Positions 9,073-16,546 of a stretch of 64,000 nt of DNA are shown here, piece by piece; within the stretch, counting starts at the first letter, position 1, and every line of letters starts with the position of its first letter. The notes below the pieces were generated by a model. It had not been told where the DNA came from. It worked only from the letters and a program-made list of their open reading frames with translations, and ran no database searches. This DNA is from DATJLY01 sp035518375. Lineage in GTDB: Bacteria; Pseudomonadota; Alphaproteobacteria; ATCC43930; CGMCC-115725. Location: assembly GCA_035518375.1 (NCBI GenBank), contig DATIXQ010000117.1, positions 62,001 through 126,000 of the forward strand, given 5' to 3'. A program made the position numbers and the translations under genes.

Positions 9073-9903
9073 ATGGCCAGTCTCGTCGGAGTGTTCGCAG
9101 CGAGCCACGGGCCCTTGATCGCGCGCGACTGGGACAAGATGGCGCCTGCCTTGCGCGCGCAGTTCACCGAGCGCTTCGCCGCGCTGGGCGCGCGCTTCGA
9201 GGCCGCCAATCCCGACATCCTCATCGAGATTTCGCCCGATCACTGGGCCAATTTCTTCCTCGACAATCTGCCTTCGCTCTGCATCGGCGTCGGCGAATCG
9301 CATGACGGTCCGTCCGAGCCGTTCCTCCGCGATTTCCCGTGGAAGGAGATGCCGGGCCACCCCGGGCTGGGCCGCCACATCCTCGAGACGGCGCTCAAGG
9401 AGGATTTCGAGCCCTCGGTCTCGCATCATCTGAAGCTCGACCACGGCTTCTGCATTCCGCTGCTTCGGATGGGGCTGAAGCGGCTCCCGGCGATCGTGCC
9501 GATCATCGTCAACGATCTCGAGCCGCCGATGATGAGCATCAGGCGCTGCCTCACCTGGGGCCGGCTCCTGCGCCGCGCGATCGAGTCCTATCCCGAGCGC
9601 GTGCGCGTCGCGATCCTGGCGACGGGAGGCCTTTCCCACTCGATCGGCGAGGCGACTATGGGCGAGATCGACGAGCGCTTCGACCATGAGTGCCTGCGCC
9701 TCTTCGCCGCCGGGCACGACGGTCCGCTCGCCGATTACCTGGAGCGCACGCTGCCGCAGATCGGCAACGGCGCGCATGAGGTGCGCAACTGGGTCATCGC
9801 GCATGCCGCCGCCGGTAGCCGCGGCTTCGAACTCGTGGCCTACGATCCGGTGCCGGAGGTCTATGTCGGCTGCGGCTATGCCGCGTGGAAGGTCGCGGCC
9901 TAA
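9073..9903 (+). CDS. Class III (LigB-type) extradiol dioxygenase
   Basis: A 276-residue protein of the LigB/DODA superfamily, which cleaves catechol-like or protocatechuate-like rings using non-haem Fe(II). Likely metal and catalytic histidines are His12 (ASHGP), His57 (SPDHWANF), His124 (KLDHGFCIPL) and His189 (GGLSHSIG), all in their family positions. No LigA-type small subunit lies next to it, so it may act alone. It is divergent from the fused flavin hydroxylase, which suggests a shared aromatic pathway, although the ring substrate is unknown. Confidence 0.85.
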   Translation: MASLVGVFAASHGPLIARDWDKMAPALRAQFTERFAALGARFEAANPDILIEISPDHWANFFLDNLPSLCIGVGESHDGPSEPFLRDFPWKEMPGHPGLGRHILETALKEDFEPSVSHHLKLDHGFCIPLLRMGLKRLPAIVPIIVNDLEPPMMSIRRCLTWGRLLRRAIESYPERVRVAILATGGLSHSIGEATMGEIDERFDHECLRLFAAGHDGPLADYLERTLPQIGNGAHEVRNWVIAHAAAGSRGFELVAYDPVPEVYVGCGYAAWKVAA

Positions 9904-9930
9904 CTGAAAGCGAGAGAGAAGGGGGAGAAC

Positions 9931-10866
9931 ATGCGAACCTTGGGCATGGCCGCCGTGGCGTTTGCCGCGGCGCTGGTGTTAGGCGCGCTGCCGGCGGCGG
10001 CGCAGCTTCAGAACTTGCCGCCGTGGGTCGAGGCGACCATCGTGGGGCTTGGCCCCAACCTCAATTCGGACATGATCCAGAAAAGCTTTGCGGCGATGCG
10101 GCCGCTGCAAGCGCCGCGCGATGAGCTCGCGGTCGAGCGCAACGCGAGCTACGGCGGCGATCCGCTTCAGAAGCTTGACCTGTGGCGGCCAGTGGGGAAA
10201 CCGGCGGCCGGTGGCGCGCCGATCGTGCTGTTCGTCCATGGCGGCGGATTCGTGCGCGGCGACAAGGGCGACTATGACAACATTCCCGCGTATTTCGCGC
10301 GCCACGGCATGGTGGGCGCAAACATGAATTACCGTCTCGCGCCCAAGGCCAAGTATCCCGATGCGACGCTCGACGTCGGCAGCGCGGTGCAATGGCTCGC
10401 GGCCAATGCCGCGCGTTACGGCGGCGATCCCAAGCGCATCGTCGTCGTCGGCCATTCCGCCGGTGCCGCGATCGTCGCCTCCTATGCCCTCGACCTTAGC
10501 ATCGAGACGACACGCACCGGCGTCGTGGGCGCGGTCATTATCAGCGTTCCCGCAGGTCACACGGGTGAGCGCCGCACCGCCGACAACGTCTATTACGGGA
10601 CCAATGCCGCGAAGGACGAGCCGTTGGCCCATGTCGGCGACGGCAGCAAGATGCCGCTCCTCATCGCCATGACCGAATTCGATCCGGCGGCACTCGCCGC
10701 GGACAGCCACGAGGTCGCTGCGGCGCTCTGCCTGCGCGACAAGATTTGCCCGCCGTTCCTGTGGCTCTCCGGGCACAATCACATCAGCGAGGTGGCCACG
10801 CTCGACACCAAGGACGACCGGCTGGGCAGCACCATCGCCGAGTTCGTCGCGAGGGTCGCGCCCTAG
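9931..10866 (+). CDS. Secreted alpha/beta hydrolase (esterase/lipase family)
   Basis: A 311-residue protein with a signal peptide (MRTLGMAAVAFAAALVLG, predicted cleavage after AAA near residue 27), so probably periplasmic. The oxyanion-hole motif FVHGGGFVRGDKGDYD and nucleophile elbow VVGHSAGAAIV are clear. The C-terminal GHNH segment supplies a likely catalytic histidine. The fold resembles hormone-sensitive-lipase or BD-FAE type carboxylesterases. GGGGGA precedes the ATG. It starts 27 bp after the dioxygenase and may share its transcript. Confidence 0.87.
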   Translation: MRTLGMAAVAFAAALVLGALPAAAQLQNLPPWVEATIVGLGPNLNSDMIQKSFAAMRPLQAPRDELAVERNASYGGDPLQKLDLWRPVGKPAAGGAPIVLFVHGGGFVRGDKGDYDNIPAYFARHGMVGANMNYRLAPKAKYPDATLDVGSAVQWLAANAARYGGDPKRIVVVGHSAGAAIVASYALDLSIETTRTGVVGAVIISVPAGHTGERRTADNVYYGTNAAKDEPLAHVGDGSKMPLLIAMTEFDPAALAADSHEVAAALCLRDKICPPFLWLSGHNHISEVATLDTKDDRLGSTIAEFVARVAP

Positions 10867-10911
10867 CCCTCGCGCGTCGCGGCCCAGAATCCGATTTGGC
10901 GAGTTGGATCA

Positions 10912-10933
10912 CCCTCTCCCCGGGGGGAGAGGG
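10912..10933. terminator. Bidirectional hairpin between convergent genes
   Basis: Perfect 10-bp inverted repeat CCCTCTCCCC / GGGGAGAGGG separated by two bases, lying between the stops of the esterase and the AIM24 gene. There is no T-run, so it may instead be a dispersed repeat of the CCCTCTCCCC family or an mRNA 3' stabiliser. Confidence 0.5.
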
Positions 10934-10972
10934 TTAGAGAGAGGCCGCGTTTCAATACATCTGGATCAGACG

Positions 10973-11740
10973 CTAGCTGTTGTTCGTGAGGCCGCGCAGG
11001 ATCGAGCCGGCGACGCCGCCGAGAACGCCCGCCTGCGCCGTCTGTGCCTCGCTCTTGCCGCCGAGATAGGGCGCGAGCGCATGCGCCAGGTTGGCAAGCG
11101 TCAAGGTCTGGAGCCACACCCGGCCCGGCCCCGAGAGCCGCGCCACGAAGAGTCCCGCGCCGCCGAAGATGGCATTGCTGATGCCGCGCATCGTCACAAT
11201 GTCGAAATTGACCGTGTCCTCGAACATGCCGACATGGCCGGGATGGACCTGGATGGTCTCGCCGGCCTTCAAGTCATAGGTCACGAGCTCGCCGCCCAGC
11301 TCGATCCATGCTTTGCAGGGCCCGCCGAGCTTCTGCATGATGAAGCCGTTGCCGCCGAAGATGCCGGTGCCGAGCGATTGCTGGAACGCCATCGCGAGAG
11401 TGCCGCCTTCGGTCGCGCACAGGAACCCGTCGCGATGGATCATGTAGGAGCGGCCCGGGGCCACGTCGAACTCGTGGATCGTACCCGGTACCTTCGCGGC
11501 AAAGGCGATGACGCCGGTGCCGCCCTCGCTCGAATATTCCGTCATGAACAGGCCGCCGCCCGACATGGCGCGGCCGAGCGCACCCCAGATGCTCTTGGCG
11601 CCGGCCGTCTGCGTCGTCGTGCGCAGCACTATGTTGGAGCTCATCCACGAGAACTCGCCGGGCTCGGCGACGATCTTCTCGCCCGGCTCAAGCGCGAGCT
11701 CGAGGACCGGCATGGTCGTGCCCGTGATCTTCGACTGCAT
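10973..11740 (-). CDS. AIM24/TIGR00266 family protein
   Basis: A 255-residue soluble protein of the AIM24 family, which folds as a double-stranded beta-helix. Function in bacteria is not established. Family signatures are the N-terminal ELALEPGEKIVAEPGEFSWM, the glycine-rich GGGLFMTEYSSEG centre, PGRSYMIHRDGFLC and the late PGHVGMFEDTVNF. The ATG at 11740 has GAGGAG 7 bases upstream; the upstream reading frame shows no family similarity. Convergent with the esterase gene. Confidence 0.85.
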   Translation of the reverse strand: MQSKITGTTMPVLELALEPGEKIVAEPGEFSWMSSNIVLRTTTQTAGAKSIWGALGRAMSGGGLFMTEYSSEGGTGVIAFAAKVPGTIHEFDVAPGRSYMIHRDGFLCATEGGTLAMAFQQSLGTGIFGGNGFIMQKLGGPCKAWIELGGELVTYDLKAGETIQVHPGHVGMFEDTVNFDIVTMRGISNAIFGGAGLFVARLSGPGRVWLQTLTLANLAHALAPYLGGKSEAQTAQAGVLGGVAGSILRGLTNNS

Positions 11741-11834
11741 CCTGCATCTCCTCGCGCCGGGGGTACCTGCACCAAAGTCAATCAGAGGCCTGAAGACTTT
11801 GTAAAGCGCGGGCGGTAGGTATGTCTTAATGATT

Positions 11835-11902
11835 GTCATTGCGAGCGGAGCGAAGCAATCCCCGTGGGGATTGCTTCGTCCGCTCTCGCTCCTCGCAATG
11901 AC
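11835..11902. repeat. GTCATTGCGAG-type palindromic repeat
   Basis: Third copy of the family: GTCATTGCGAGCGGAGCGAA on the left and CTCGCAATGAC on the right, with AGCAATCCCC/GGGGATTGCT at the loop end. It lies between the divergent AIM24 and MFS genes. Confidence 0.9.
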
Positions 11903-11920
11903 AGAACCTAGAGTGCGCGC

Positions 11921-13144
11921 ATGCCGTCCGCTGCCGCCGCCGCCTCGCGCTCGCTCTTCGCGCATCGGCCCTTTCATCTCTATTTCTGGGCCCGCGGCTT
12001 TTCCGAGGTTTCGTTCCAGATGGGCGCGGTCGCGATCGGCTGGCAGGTCTATGCGCTGACCGGGAGCGCGCTCTTGCTGGGCCTCGCCGGGCTCGTCGAG
12101 TTCGTGCCGACGGCGGGCCTCGTTTTCATCGCCGGGCACGTCGCCGACCGCTACGACCGCAGGCGCGTGGCGCAGGCGTGCCAAGCCGCGGCCGGGCTCG
12201 GCGCCTTGTTCCTCGCCTGGGGCAGCCTCGCCGGGTGGATCACCGTGCCCGAGATCTTCGCCGCGGTCGCGCTCTTCGGCACGGCGACGGCATTCGAGAG
12301 CCCCGCGGCGGCGGCGCTCCTGCCGGCGGTGGCGCCCGAGGGACTGCTGCAGAAGGCGACGGCGCTCACCACCGCTTCGTTCCAGGTGGCGATGATCGGC
12401 GGTCCCGCGCTCGGCGGCTTCGTCTACGCGCTCTCGCCCGCCGCGCCCTACGCGCTGATGGCGGCGTTCTGGCTCGGCTCGGCGCTTCTGAACGGCGCGA
12501 TCCGGCTCGAGCGCGCGGTGGCGGCGAAGGAGTCTCCGACGCTCGCGCAACTTTTCGCCGGCGTCGCCTTCGTGCGCCGGAACAAGGCGATCCTCGGCAC
12601 GATCTCGCTCGATCTCTTCGCCGTGCTCCTCGGTGGCGCGACCACGCTGCTGCCGATCTTCGCGCGCGACATCCTGCATGTGGGGCCGTTGGGCCTCGGC
12701 GTGCTGCGCGCGGCGCCGGCGGCGGGGGCGCTTCTCATGTCGCTCGCCCTCGCGCGACGCCCGCTCGAGCGCCGCGTCGGCCTGCGCATGTTCCAGGCAG
12801 TGATCGCGTTCGGCGTGGCGACCGTCGTGTTCGCGTTCTCGCGCTCGCCATGGCTCTCGGTCCTTGCGCTTGCCGTGCTCGGCGCGGCTGATGCCGTGAG
12901 CATGGTCATTCGCATCTCACTGGTGCAGCTCGCGACACCCGACGACATGCGCGGCCGCGTCGGCGCCGTCAACTTCCTCTTCGTCAACGCCTCCTATCAG
13001 CTCGGCGGCTTCGAGAGCGGGCTCACTGCGGCGCTCTTCGGCGCCGTGCCGGCGGCGGCGCTGGGCGGCATCGGCACGATCCTCGTCGCGCTGCTGTGGA
13101 TGCGGCTCTTCCCGACCTTGCGCGATGTCGAGCGGCTCGAGTGA
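11921..13144 (+). CDS. MFS transporter (EntS/MFS_3-like)
   Basis: A 407-residue membrane protein with about 12 hydrophobic segments. The N-terminus FHLYFWARGFSEVSFQMGAV and the loop GHVADRYDRRRV after the second helix resemble the MFS_3 group that includes the enterobactin exporter EntS. No siderophore genes are nearby, so substrate assignment is not possible. The gene ends 3 bp before the stop of the convergent beta-helix gene. Confidence 0.85.
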   Translation: MPSAAAAASRSLFAHRPFHLYFWARGFSEVSFQMGAVAIGWQVYALTGSALLLGLAGLVEFVPTAGLVFIAGHVADRYDRRRVAQACQAAAGLGALFLAWGSLAGWITVPEIFAAVALFGTATAFESPAAAALLPAVAPEGLLQKATALTTASFQVAMIGGPALGGFVYALSPAAPYALMAAFWLGSALLNGAIRLERAVAAKESPTLAQLFAGVAFVRRNKAILGTISLDLFAVLLGGATTLLPIFARDILHVGPLGLGVLRAAPAAGALLMSLALARRPLERRVGLRMFQAVIAFGVATVVFAFSRSPWLSVLALAVLGAADAVSMVIRISLVQLATPDDMRGRVGAVNFLFVNASYQLGGFESGLTAALFGAVPAAALGGIGTILVALLWMRLFPTLRDVERLE

Positions 13145-13147
13145 AAA

Positions 13148-14563
13148 TCAGAATGGCAAGCACTGGGGCGAGGCGGCGCTCGCGAGGCTGGCGGCCACGG
13201 TCACATTGGGCGTGACCTTTTGCGGCGCGGATACGTGCGAGGCAGGCATGGTCGTGAACGGGCACGAGACACCGCTGTCGACGTTGTTCGCGCCCCCATT
13301 CGCAAGATTGAAGAAGCCGTTCGATCCCTGCTCCAATAAGACCGCGCCGGTGATGTGGACGCCGCCCGAGAGGCGGAACGACGAGTTTTGCTCGGCCGAG
13401 ATGTTCCCGGTCCAGATGATGCTCGGGCTCGACGCAACGAGCCCCACGCCGATGTCCATCGAGCTCTGTTCCTGCACCAACCCGGCGCCTGTAATGGCGT
13501 CGCCCGCCAAGGCGGTTCCCGAACAGCTGCTTCCGAACAGCTGGGCGAGGCTCGAACTGTGATCGATCCCGATCGCGGTGCCGCCGCTCGCCGCCGAAAT
13601 GTCGTTGCATCCGGCAAGTACGACCGACGAATCATAGGACGCTTCGATGACGGCGCCCGATGCATTTTCTTGCGACAGGGACGTGTTGTTCATCTCGAGC
13701 GTCGAATTTCTGCTAACAAAGATTCCGCCGTTCGCCACATTGAGAGTGCCAGGCGGCTCGTTGATTTGTTCGAGGTGCAAGGATGATCCACGAACGGCCT
13801 GCATCGCCCATGCTGCTGTTTCTTTCTGCCCGACGATCGAGCCGCCAAGAAAGCGTGCAGTCGAATTATCGCTCACGTAAACCTCGTTATGCGAGCTGTT
13901 GACGATGTTGGCGTCGAACGCGTGCAGGTTGGAGCCGCCCGAAACATGCAGGTTGTCGCCGCAGCTCCCAGAAATTGTTACCGCGTTGCTGGAATTCGGG
14001 GTGCTGCCGGTGTCGCTACTGTTCGATTCGCCGAGCGTGACCGTCGCGCCGTCGCTCGCTTCAATGCCGTTGTTGTTGGGAGCGGCGCCCGTGCCGCATC
14101 CGGTGTTTACTATGGAGCCGCCGAACACGAAGAGCGACGACTGCCGCTCGACATAGATCCCGTCGGCATCGGCGTGCGTGATGCTGCAGTTCTGCAGGAT
14201 CGCCGCGGCATCCTCATGGACCCACACGGCGGCTTCGTTGAGGCCCGTTGTTCCATTCAATACCATATTCGTGCAGATGAAGCCTGACCCATAGACTTGA
14301 ATCTGGCCGTTGACGGCTCCGCCCTCCATGGCGTCGCCGGTCATCGATGTCGTGATCGCAATCGTAACGTCGCCGAGACACGTGCCCTTTATATCGAGGC
14401 TGCCGCCCTGATAAGTGTTAGAGCCAAGCAGAGTCTGAAGCGCCGTATCGTCTGCAATACAATCGACGGTGTTCGTGAACTGCGCTCGCGCCGGCGCACT
14501 CAAAAGGAAAAGTGCCGCGCACAGCACGGGTACGAGCAAGGCCGATGTGCGTGCCCGCCGCAT
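13148..14563 (-). CDS. Secreted right-handed beta-helix-like protein, unknown function
   Basis: A 471-residue protein with a clear signal peptide (residues 1-27, ending SAPARAQ). The rest is rich in Asn, Ser, Gly and Thr and built of short repeating strands such as ISGSCGDNLHVSGGSNLHAF, the pattern of a parallel beta-helix. Scattered cysteines could form disulfides outside the cytoplasm. No catalytic motif of pectate lyases is evident. Its base composition is visibly less GC-rich than that of its neighbours, which may reflect its amino-acid content or transfer. Convergent with the MFS gene. It could be a surface adhesin or polysaccharide-binding protein; this is inference. Confidence 0.7.
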   Translation of the reverse strand: MRRARTSALLVPVLCAALFLLSAPARAQFTNTVDCIADDTALQTLLGSNTYQGGSLDIKGTCLGDVTIAITTSMTGDAMEGGAVNGQIQVYGSGFICTNMVLNGTTGLNEAAVWVHEDAAAILQNCSITHADADGIYVERQSSLFVFGGSIVNTGCGTGAAPNNNGIEASDGATVTLGESNSSDTGSTPNSSNAVTISGSCGDNLHVSGGSNLHAFDANIVNSSHNEVYVSDNSTARFLGGSIVGQKETAAWAMQAVRGSSLHLEQINEPPGTLNVANGGIFVSRNSTLEMNNTSLSQENASGAVIEASYDSSVVLAGCNDISAASGGTAIGIDHSSSLAQLFGSSCSGTALAGDAITGAGLVQEQSSMDIGVGLVASSPSIIWTGNISAEQNSSFRLSGGVHITGAVLLEQGSNGFFNLANGGANNVDSGVSCPFTTMPASHVSAPQKVTPNVTVAASLASAASPQCLPF

Positions 14564-14622
14564 AGTCTCGCACCTTCATCCTCCCGGAGCGCCGCCGGCG
14601 CGGAGGCGCCCCTCGCGTCTGC

Positions 14623-15576
14623 CTAAGGCGTCGCGTGGCCCTGGAATCTCGCCGGCGCCGGCTCGCCCCACGGGCCCCTGGTCCCGTCGCCCGCCACCAC
14701 GAGCGTCGGCTGGTGGTGGATGTTGATGCGGTCGCTGTCGGTCCAATGCTCGTGCACGCGCAGCCACGGATCGCACCAGTAGTCGTAGATCTGGCTGCCG
14801 AGGTGATGGCGGCCGATGCCCCACATGTGCTCATAGCGGCCGGTCGCCTTCAGATAGTCGTGGCCCATCATCACGTCGTCGACGTCGCGCACTTCGTAGG
14901 AGAAATGGTTGAGGCCAACCTTGTCGCCCTGGACGCAGAAGAAGACATGGTGATCGACGAACGCCTCGCCGCGATCGCAGCGGTTGAACGAGCCGACCAG
15001 GTGGTCCTGCGAGCCCGCATAGACCTCGTCCGACTTCAAGAGGCCGAGATTGTCGCGGTACCAGCCGAGCGAGCGGCGGATGTCGCGCGTGACGATGACG
15101 CTGTGCCCCATGCGCATGACCTGCGACGGCAGGGCGCGCTTCGGCCGCATCAGCGCACCGGCGCGCGCCGTCCGCTGCGAGGCCATGTTGAACGGGATCT
15201 CGCGCAGGGGCAGGGGAGCGACCGCCTGCTGTGCTGCCACCACCTCGATCTGCCAGCCGTCGGGATCGGTGAGGCGGACGCGCTTGCCGCCGCCCGGCTC
15301 GTCAATGTGCTCGATCCCGGAGGCGCCCGGCAGTTTCGCCGCCCGCGCCAGGTCGTCCTCGTCGGCCGCGTAATAGGCGAAGCCGACGAAGCTCGGCTTG
15401 TCCGCCTTCTCGGTGACGTGCAGATGGTGGTTGGGGTCGGTGCCGCGCATATAGAGCGCGGTCGGCGTCCGTTCGGCGCGGATCATCCCGAAATCGGTGA
15501 GGAACTGCTCGGCCACGTCGAGATCGGGCGCGCGGAGCCGCCCCCAGGCGATTTCGGCAACCTTGATCGTGGGCAT
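14623..15576 (-). CDS. Type I extradiol dioxygenase (VOC family), catechol 2,3-dioxygenase-like
   Basis: A 317-residue two-domain vicinal-oxygen-chelate protein. The N-terminal repeat covers about 1-118. The C-terminal catalytic repeat (about 150-290) has the expected Fe(II) ligands His158 (MGHSVIVT), His224 (LNHFSYEV) and Glu276 (RVHEHWTD). It would open a catecholic ring in aromatic catabolism. The start at ATG 15576 places the first VOC strand (VAEIAWGRLRAPDL) right after the N-terminus; longer starts add unrelated sequence. The next gene upstream is 360 bp away, so it stands alone. The substrate is not known. Confidence 0.85.
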   Translation of the reverse strand: MPTIKVAEIAWGRLRAPDLDVAEQFLTDFGMIRAERTPTALYMRGTDPNHHLHVTEKADKPSFVGFAYYAADEDDLARAAKLPGASGIEHIDEPGGGKRVRLTDPDGWQIEVVAAQQAVAPLPLREIPFNMASQRTARAGALMRPKRALPSQVMRMGHSVIVTRDIRRSLGWYRDNLGLLKSDEVYAGSQDHLVGSFNRCDRGEAFVDHHVFFCVQGDKVGLNHFSYEVRDVDDVMMGHDYLKATGRYEHMWGIGRHHLGSQIYDYWCDPWLRVHEHWTDSDRINIHHQPTLVVAGDGTRGPWGEPAPARFQGHATP

Positions 15577-15936
15577 GGGTTCCTCCGGGTTCTGCCAGCG
15601 AATTAATGAATTCTGACATGGGCCCCCGGGCCGCATCAAGGCCGCGGAGCTGAGCCCGAGTCGCGCCTTCGACTCTGGCGTGCACAAGCGTCGAGAATTC
15701 GTGGCGGCCGGGGGCGTCGTTCAAGCGCCGTCTGAGGTCTCAAATATTACAAACGTAAAATCAATATGTTAGAATCCAATCTTTAATTCAGATAGGAGTT
15801 CGACGGACGTCGCCCGGCGCACCGTGGCCGAGACAATTGCGGGCGATTTCCGTTCGTTGCGCGATTTTCGCTTGCTCAATGCCGGGGCCGGTTCCACTTT
15901 GGGCGCGCGGGCGGGGACGCCCAGCGGAGGGAAACG
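15577..15936. other. 360-bp gene-free stretch with an AT-rich core
   Basis: Lies between two divergent genes. The portion around 15740-15800 is strongly AT-rich compared with the rest of the window and contains runs such as CAAATATTACAAACG and TTTAATTCAGATAGGAG. It probably holds the promoters of the dioxygenase gene and the basic protein gene. No CtrA box, sigma-54 element, tRNA or convincing ORF was found. A short GTG-started frame at 15824 overlaps the next gene in another frame and looks spurious. Confidence 0.55.
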
Positions 15937-16458
15937 ATGGCATCTCGCGACCGGGCAGCCGATAAGAAGCGGCGCTCCAAATCGCCGGGCAAGTCGGCGG
16001 CGAAATCGATCGCCGCGACGAAGAAGGTCGCCCCGGCCCGAAAGCCGTCCCCCGCCAGCAAGATCGTCGCCAAGAAGCCTCCCCAGCCCGTGAAGAAGCC
16101 GGTCGTCGCCGTGGCTCCGCCGCGCCCGGCTCCGGCCCCAGTGGCGCCCGCGCGGCCGGCGCCGCAGCCCGCCGCCATGGCTCCGCCGCGTCCCGTCGCG
16201 GCCAAGCCCTCGGGCCAGTCGGACTCCGCAGCCCGCCTCGCAAGCGCCCAGCAGGCCGAGGAGCGCCGCAAGGCCGCGACCCGCAAGCTCTTCGCCCGTC
16301 TGCGCTCGCTCGAGGCGATCGTCGGCGCCGATCTCCGCAAGCGCGGCAGCCTGCTTCTGTCGCAGGCGGTGGATCAGTGGTATGCCGAGGCGATCAGCGC
16401 CAGCGCCAGCGACGTCACCATCACCAACGCCGCCCGCGCCGTCATCGCCCAGCTTTAG
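15937..16458 (+). CDS. Basic Lys/Ala/Pro-rich protein, histone H1-like tail, unknown function
   Basis: A 173-residue protein. Residues 1-60 are Lys-, Arg-, Ser- and Ala-rich with AKKPxP-like units. Residues 60-105 are Pro/Ala-rich. Residues 110-173 form a probable helical domain (AEERRKAATRKLFARLRSLE and later DQWYAEAIS). GGAGGGAAACG precedes the ATG. The basic tail resembles bacterial H1-like or nucleoid-binding extensions, but the folded part is not recognised. A DNA- or RNA-binding role is inference. A GTCATGGCCGGG repeat follows the stop. Confidence 0.65.
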   Translation: MASRDRAADKKRRSKSPGKSAAKSIAATKKVAPARKPSPASKIVAKKPPQPVKKPVVAVAPPRPAPAPVAPARPAPQPAAMAPPRPVAAKPSGQSDSAARLASAQQAEERRKAATRKLFARLRSLEAIVGADLRKRGSLLLSQAVDQWYAEAISASASDVTITNAARAVIAQL

Positions 16459-16478
16459 CGAGCGGTCGCTTTTCCTTC

Positions 16479-16509
16479 GTCATGGCCGGGCTTGTCCCGG
16501 CCATCCATG
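16479..16509. repeat. GTCATGGCCGGG palindromic repeat (single unit)
   Basis: Reads GTCATGGCCGGGCTTGTCCC and continues into GGCCATCCATG; the arms GGCCGGG/CCCGGCC pair. Same family as the double unit at 38-118. It lies between convergent genes and could serve as a terminator stem. Confidence 0.8.
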
Positions 16510-16546
16510 TTTTCCATTGCCGAGGTAGTTCCAGCAGGCGCTGCCG

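Noticed and set aside
11973..12679. Long minus-strand frame extending the AIM24 gene upstream to 12679
   Set aside because: The extra part is antisense to the MFS gene and crosses a palindromic repeat; the AIM24 domain starts right after ATG 11740.
15824..16093. GTG-started ORF overlapping the basic protein gene
   Set aside because: Overlaps the better-supported ATG frame at 15937 and shows no ribosome site or homology cues.
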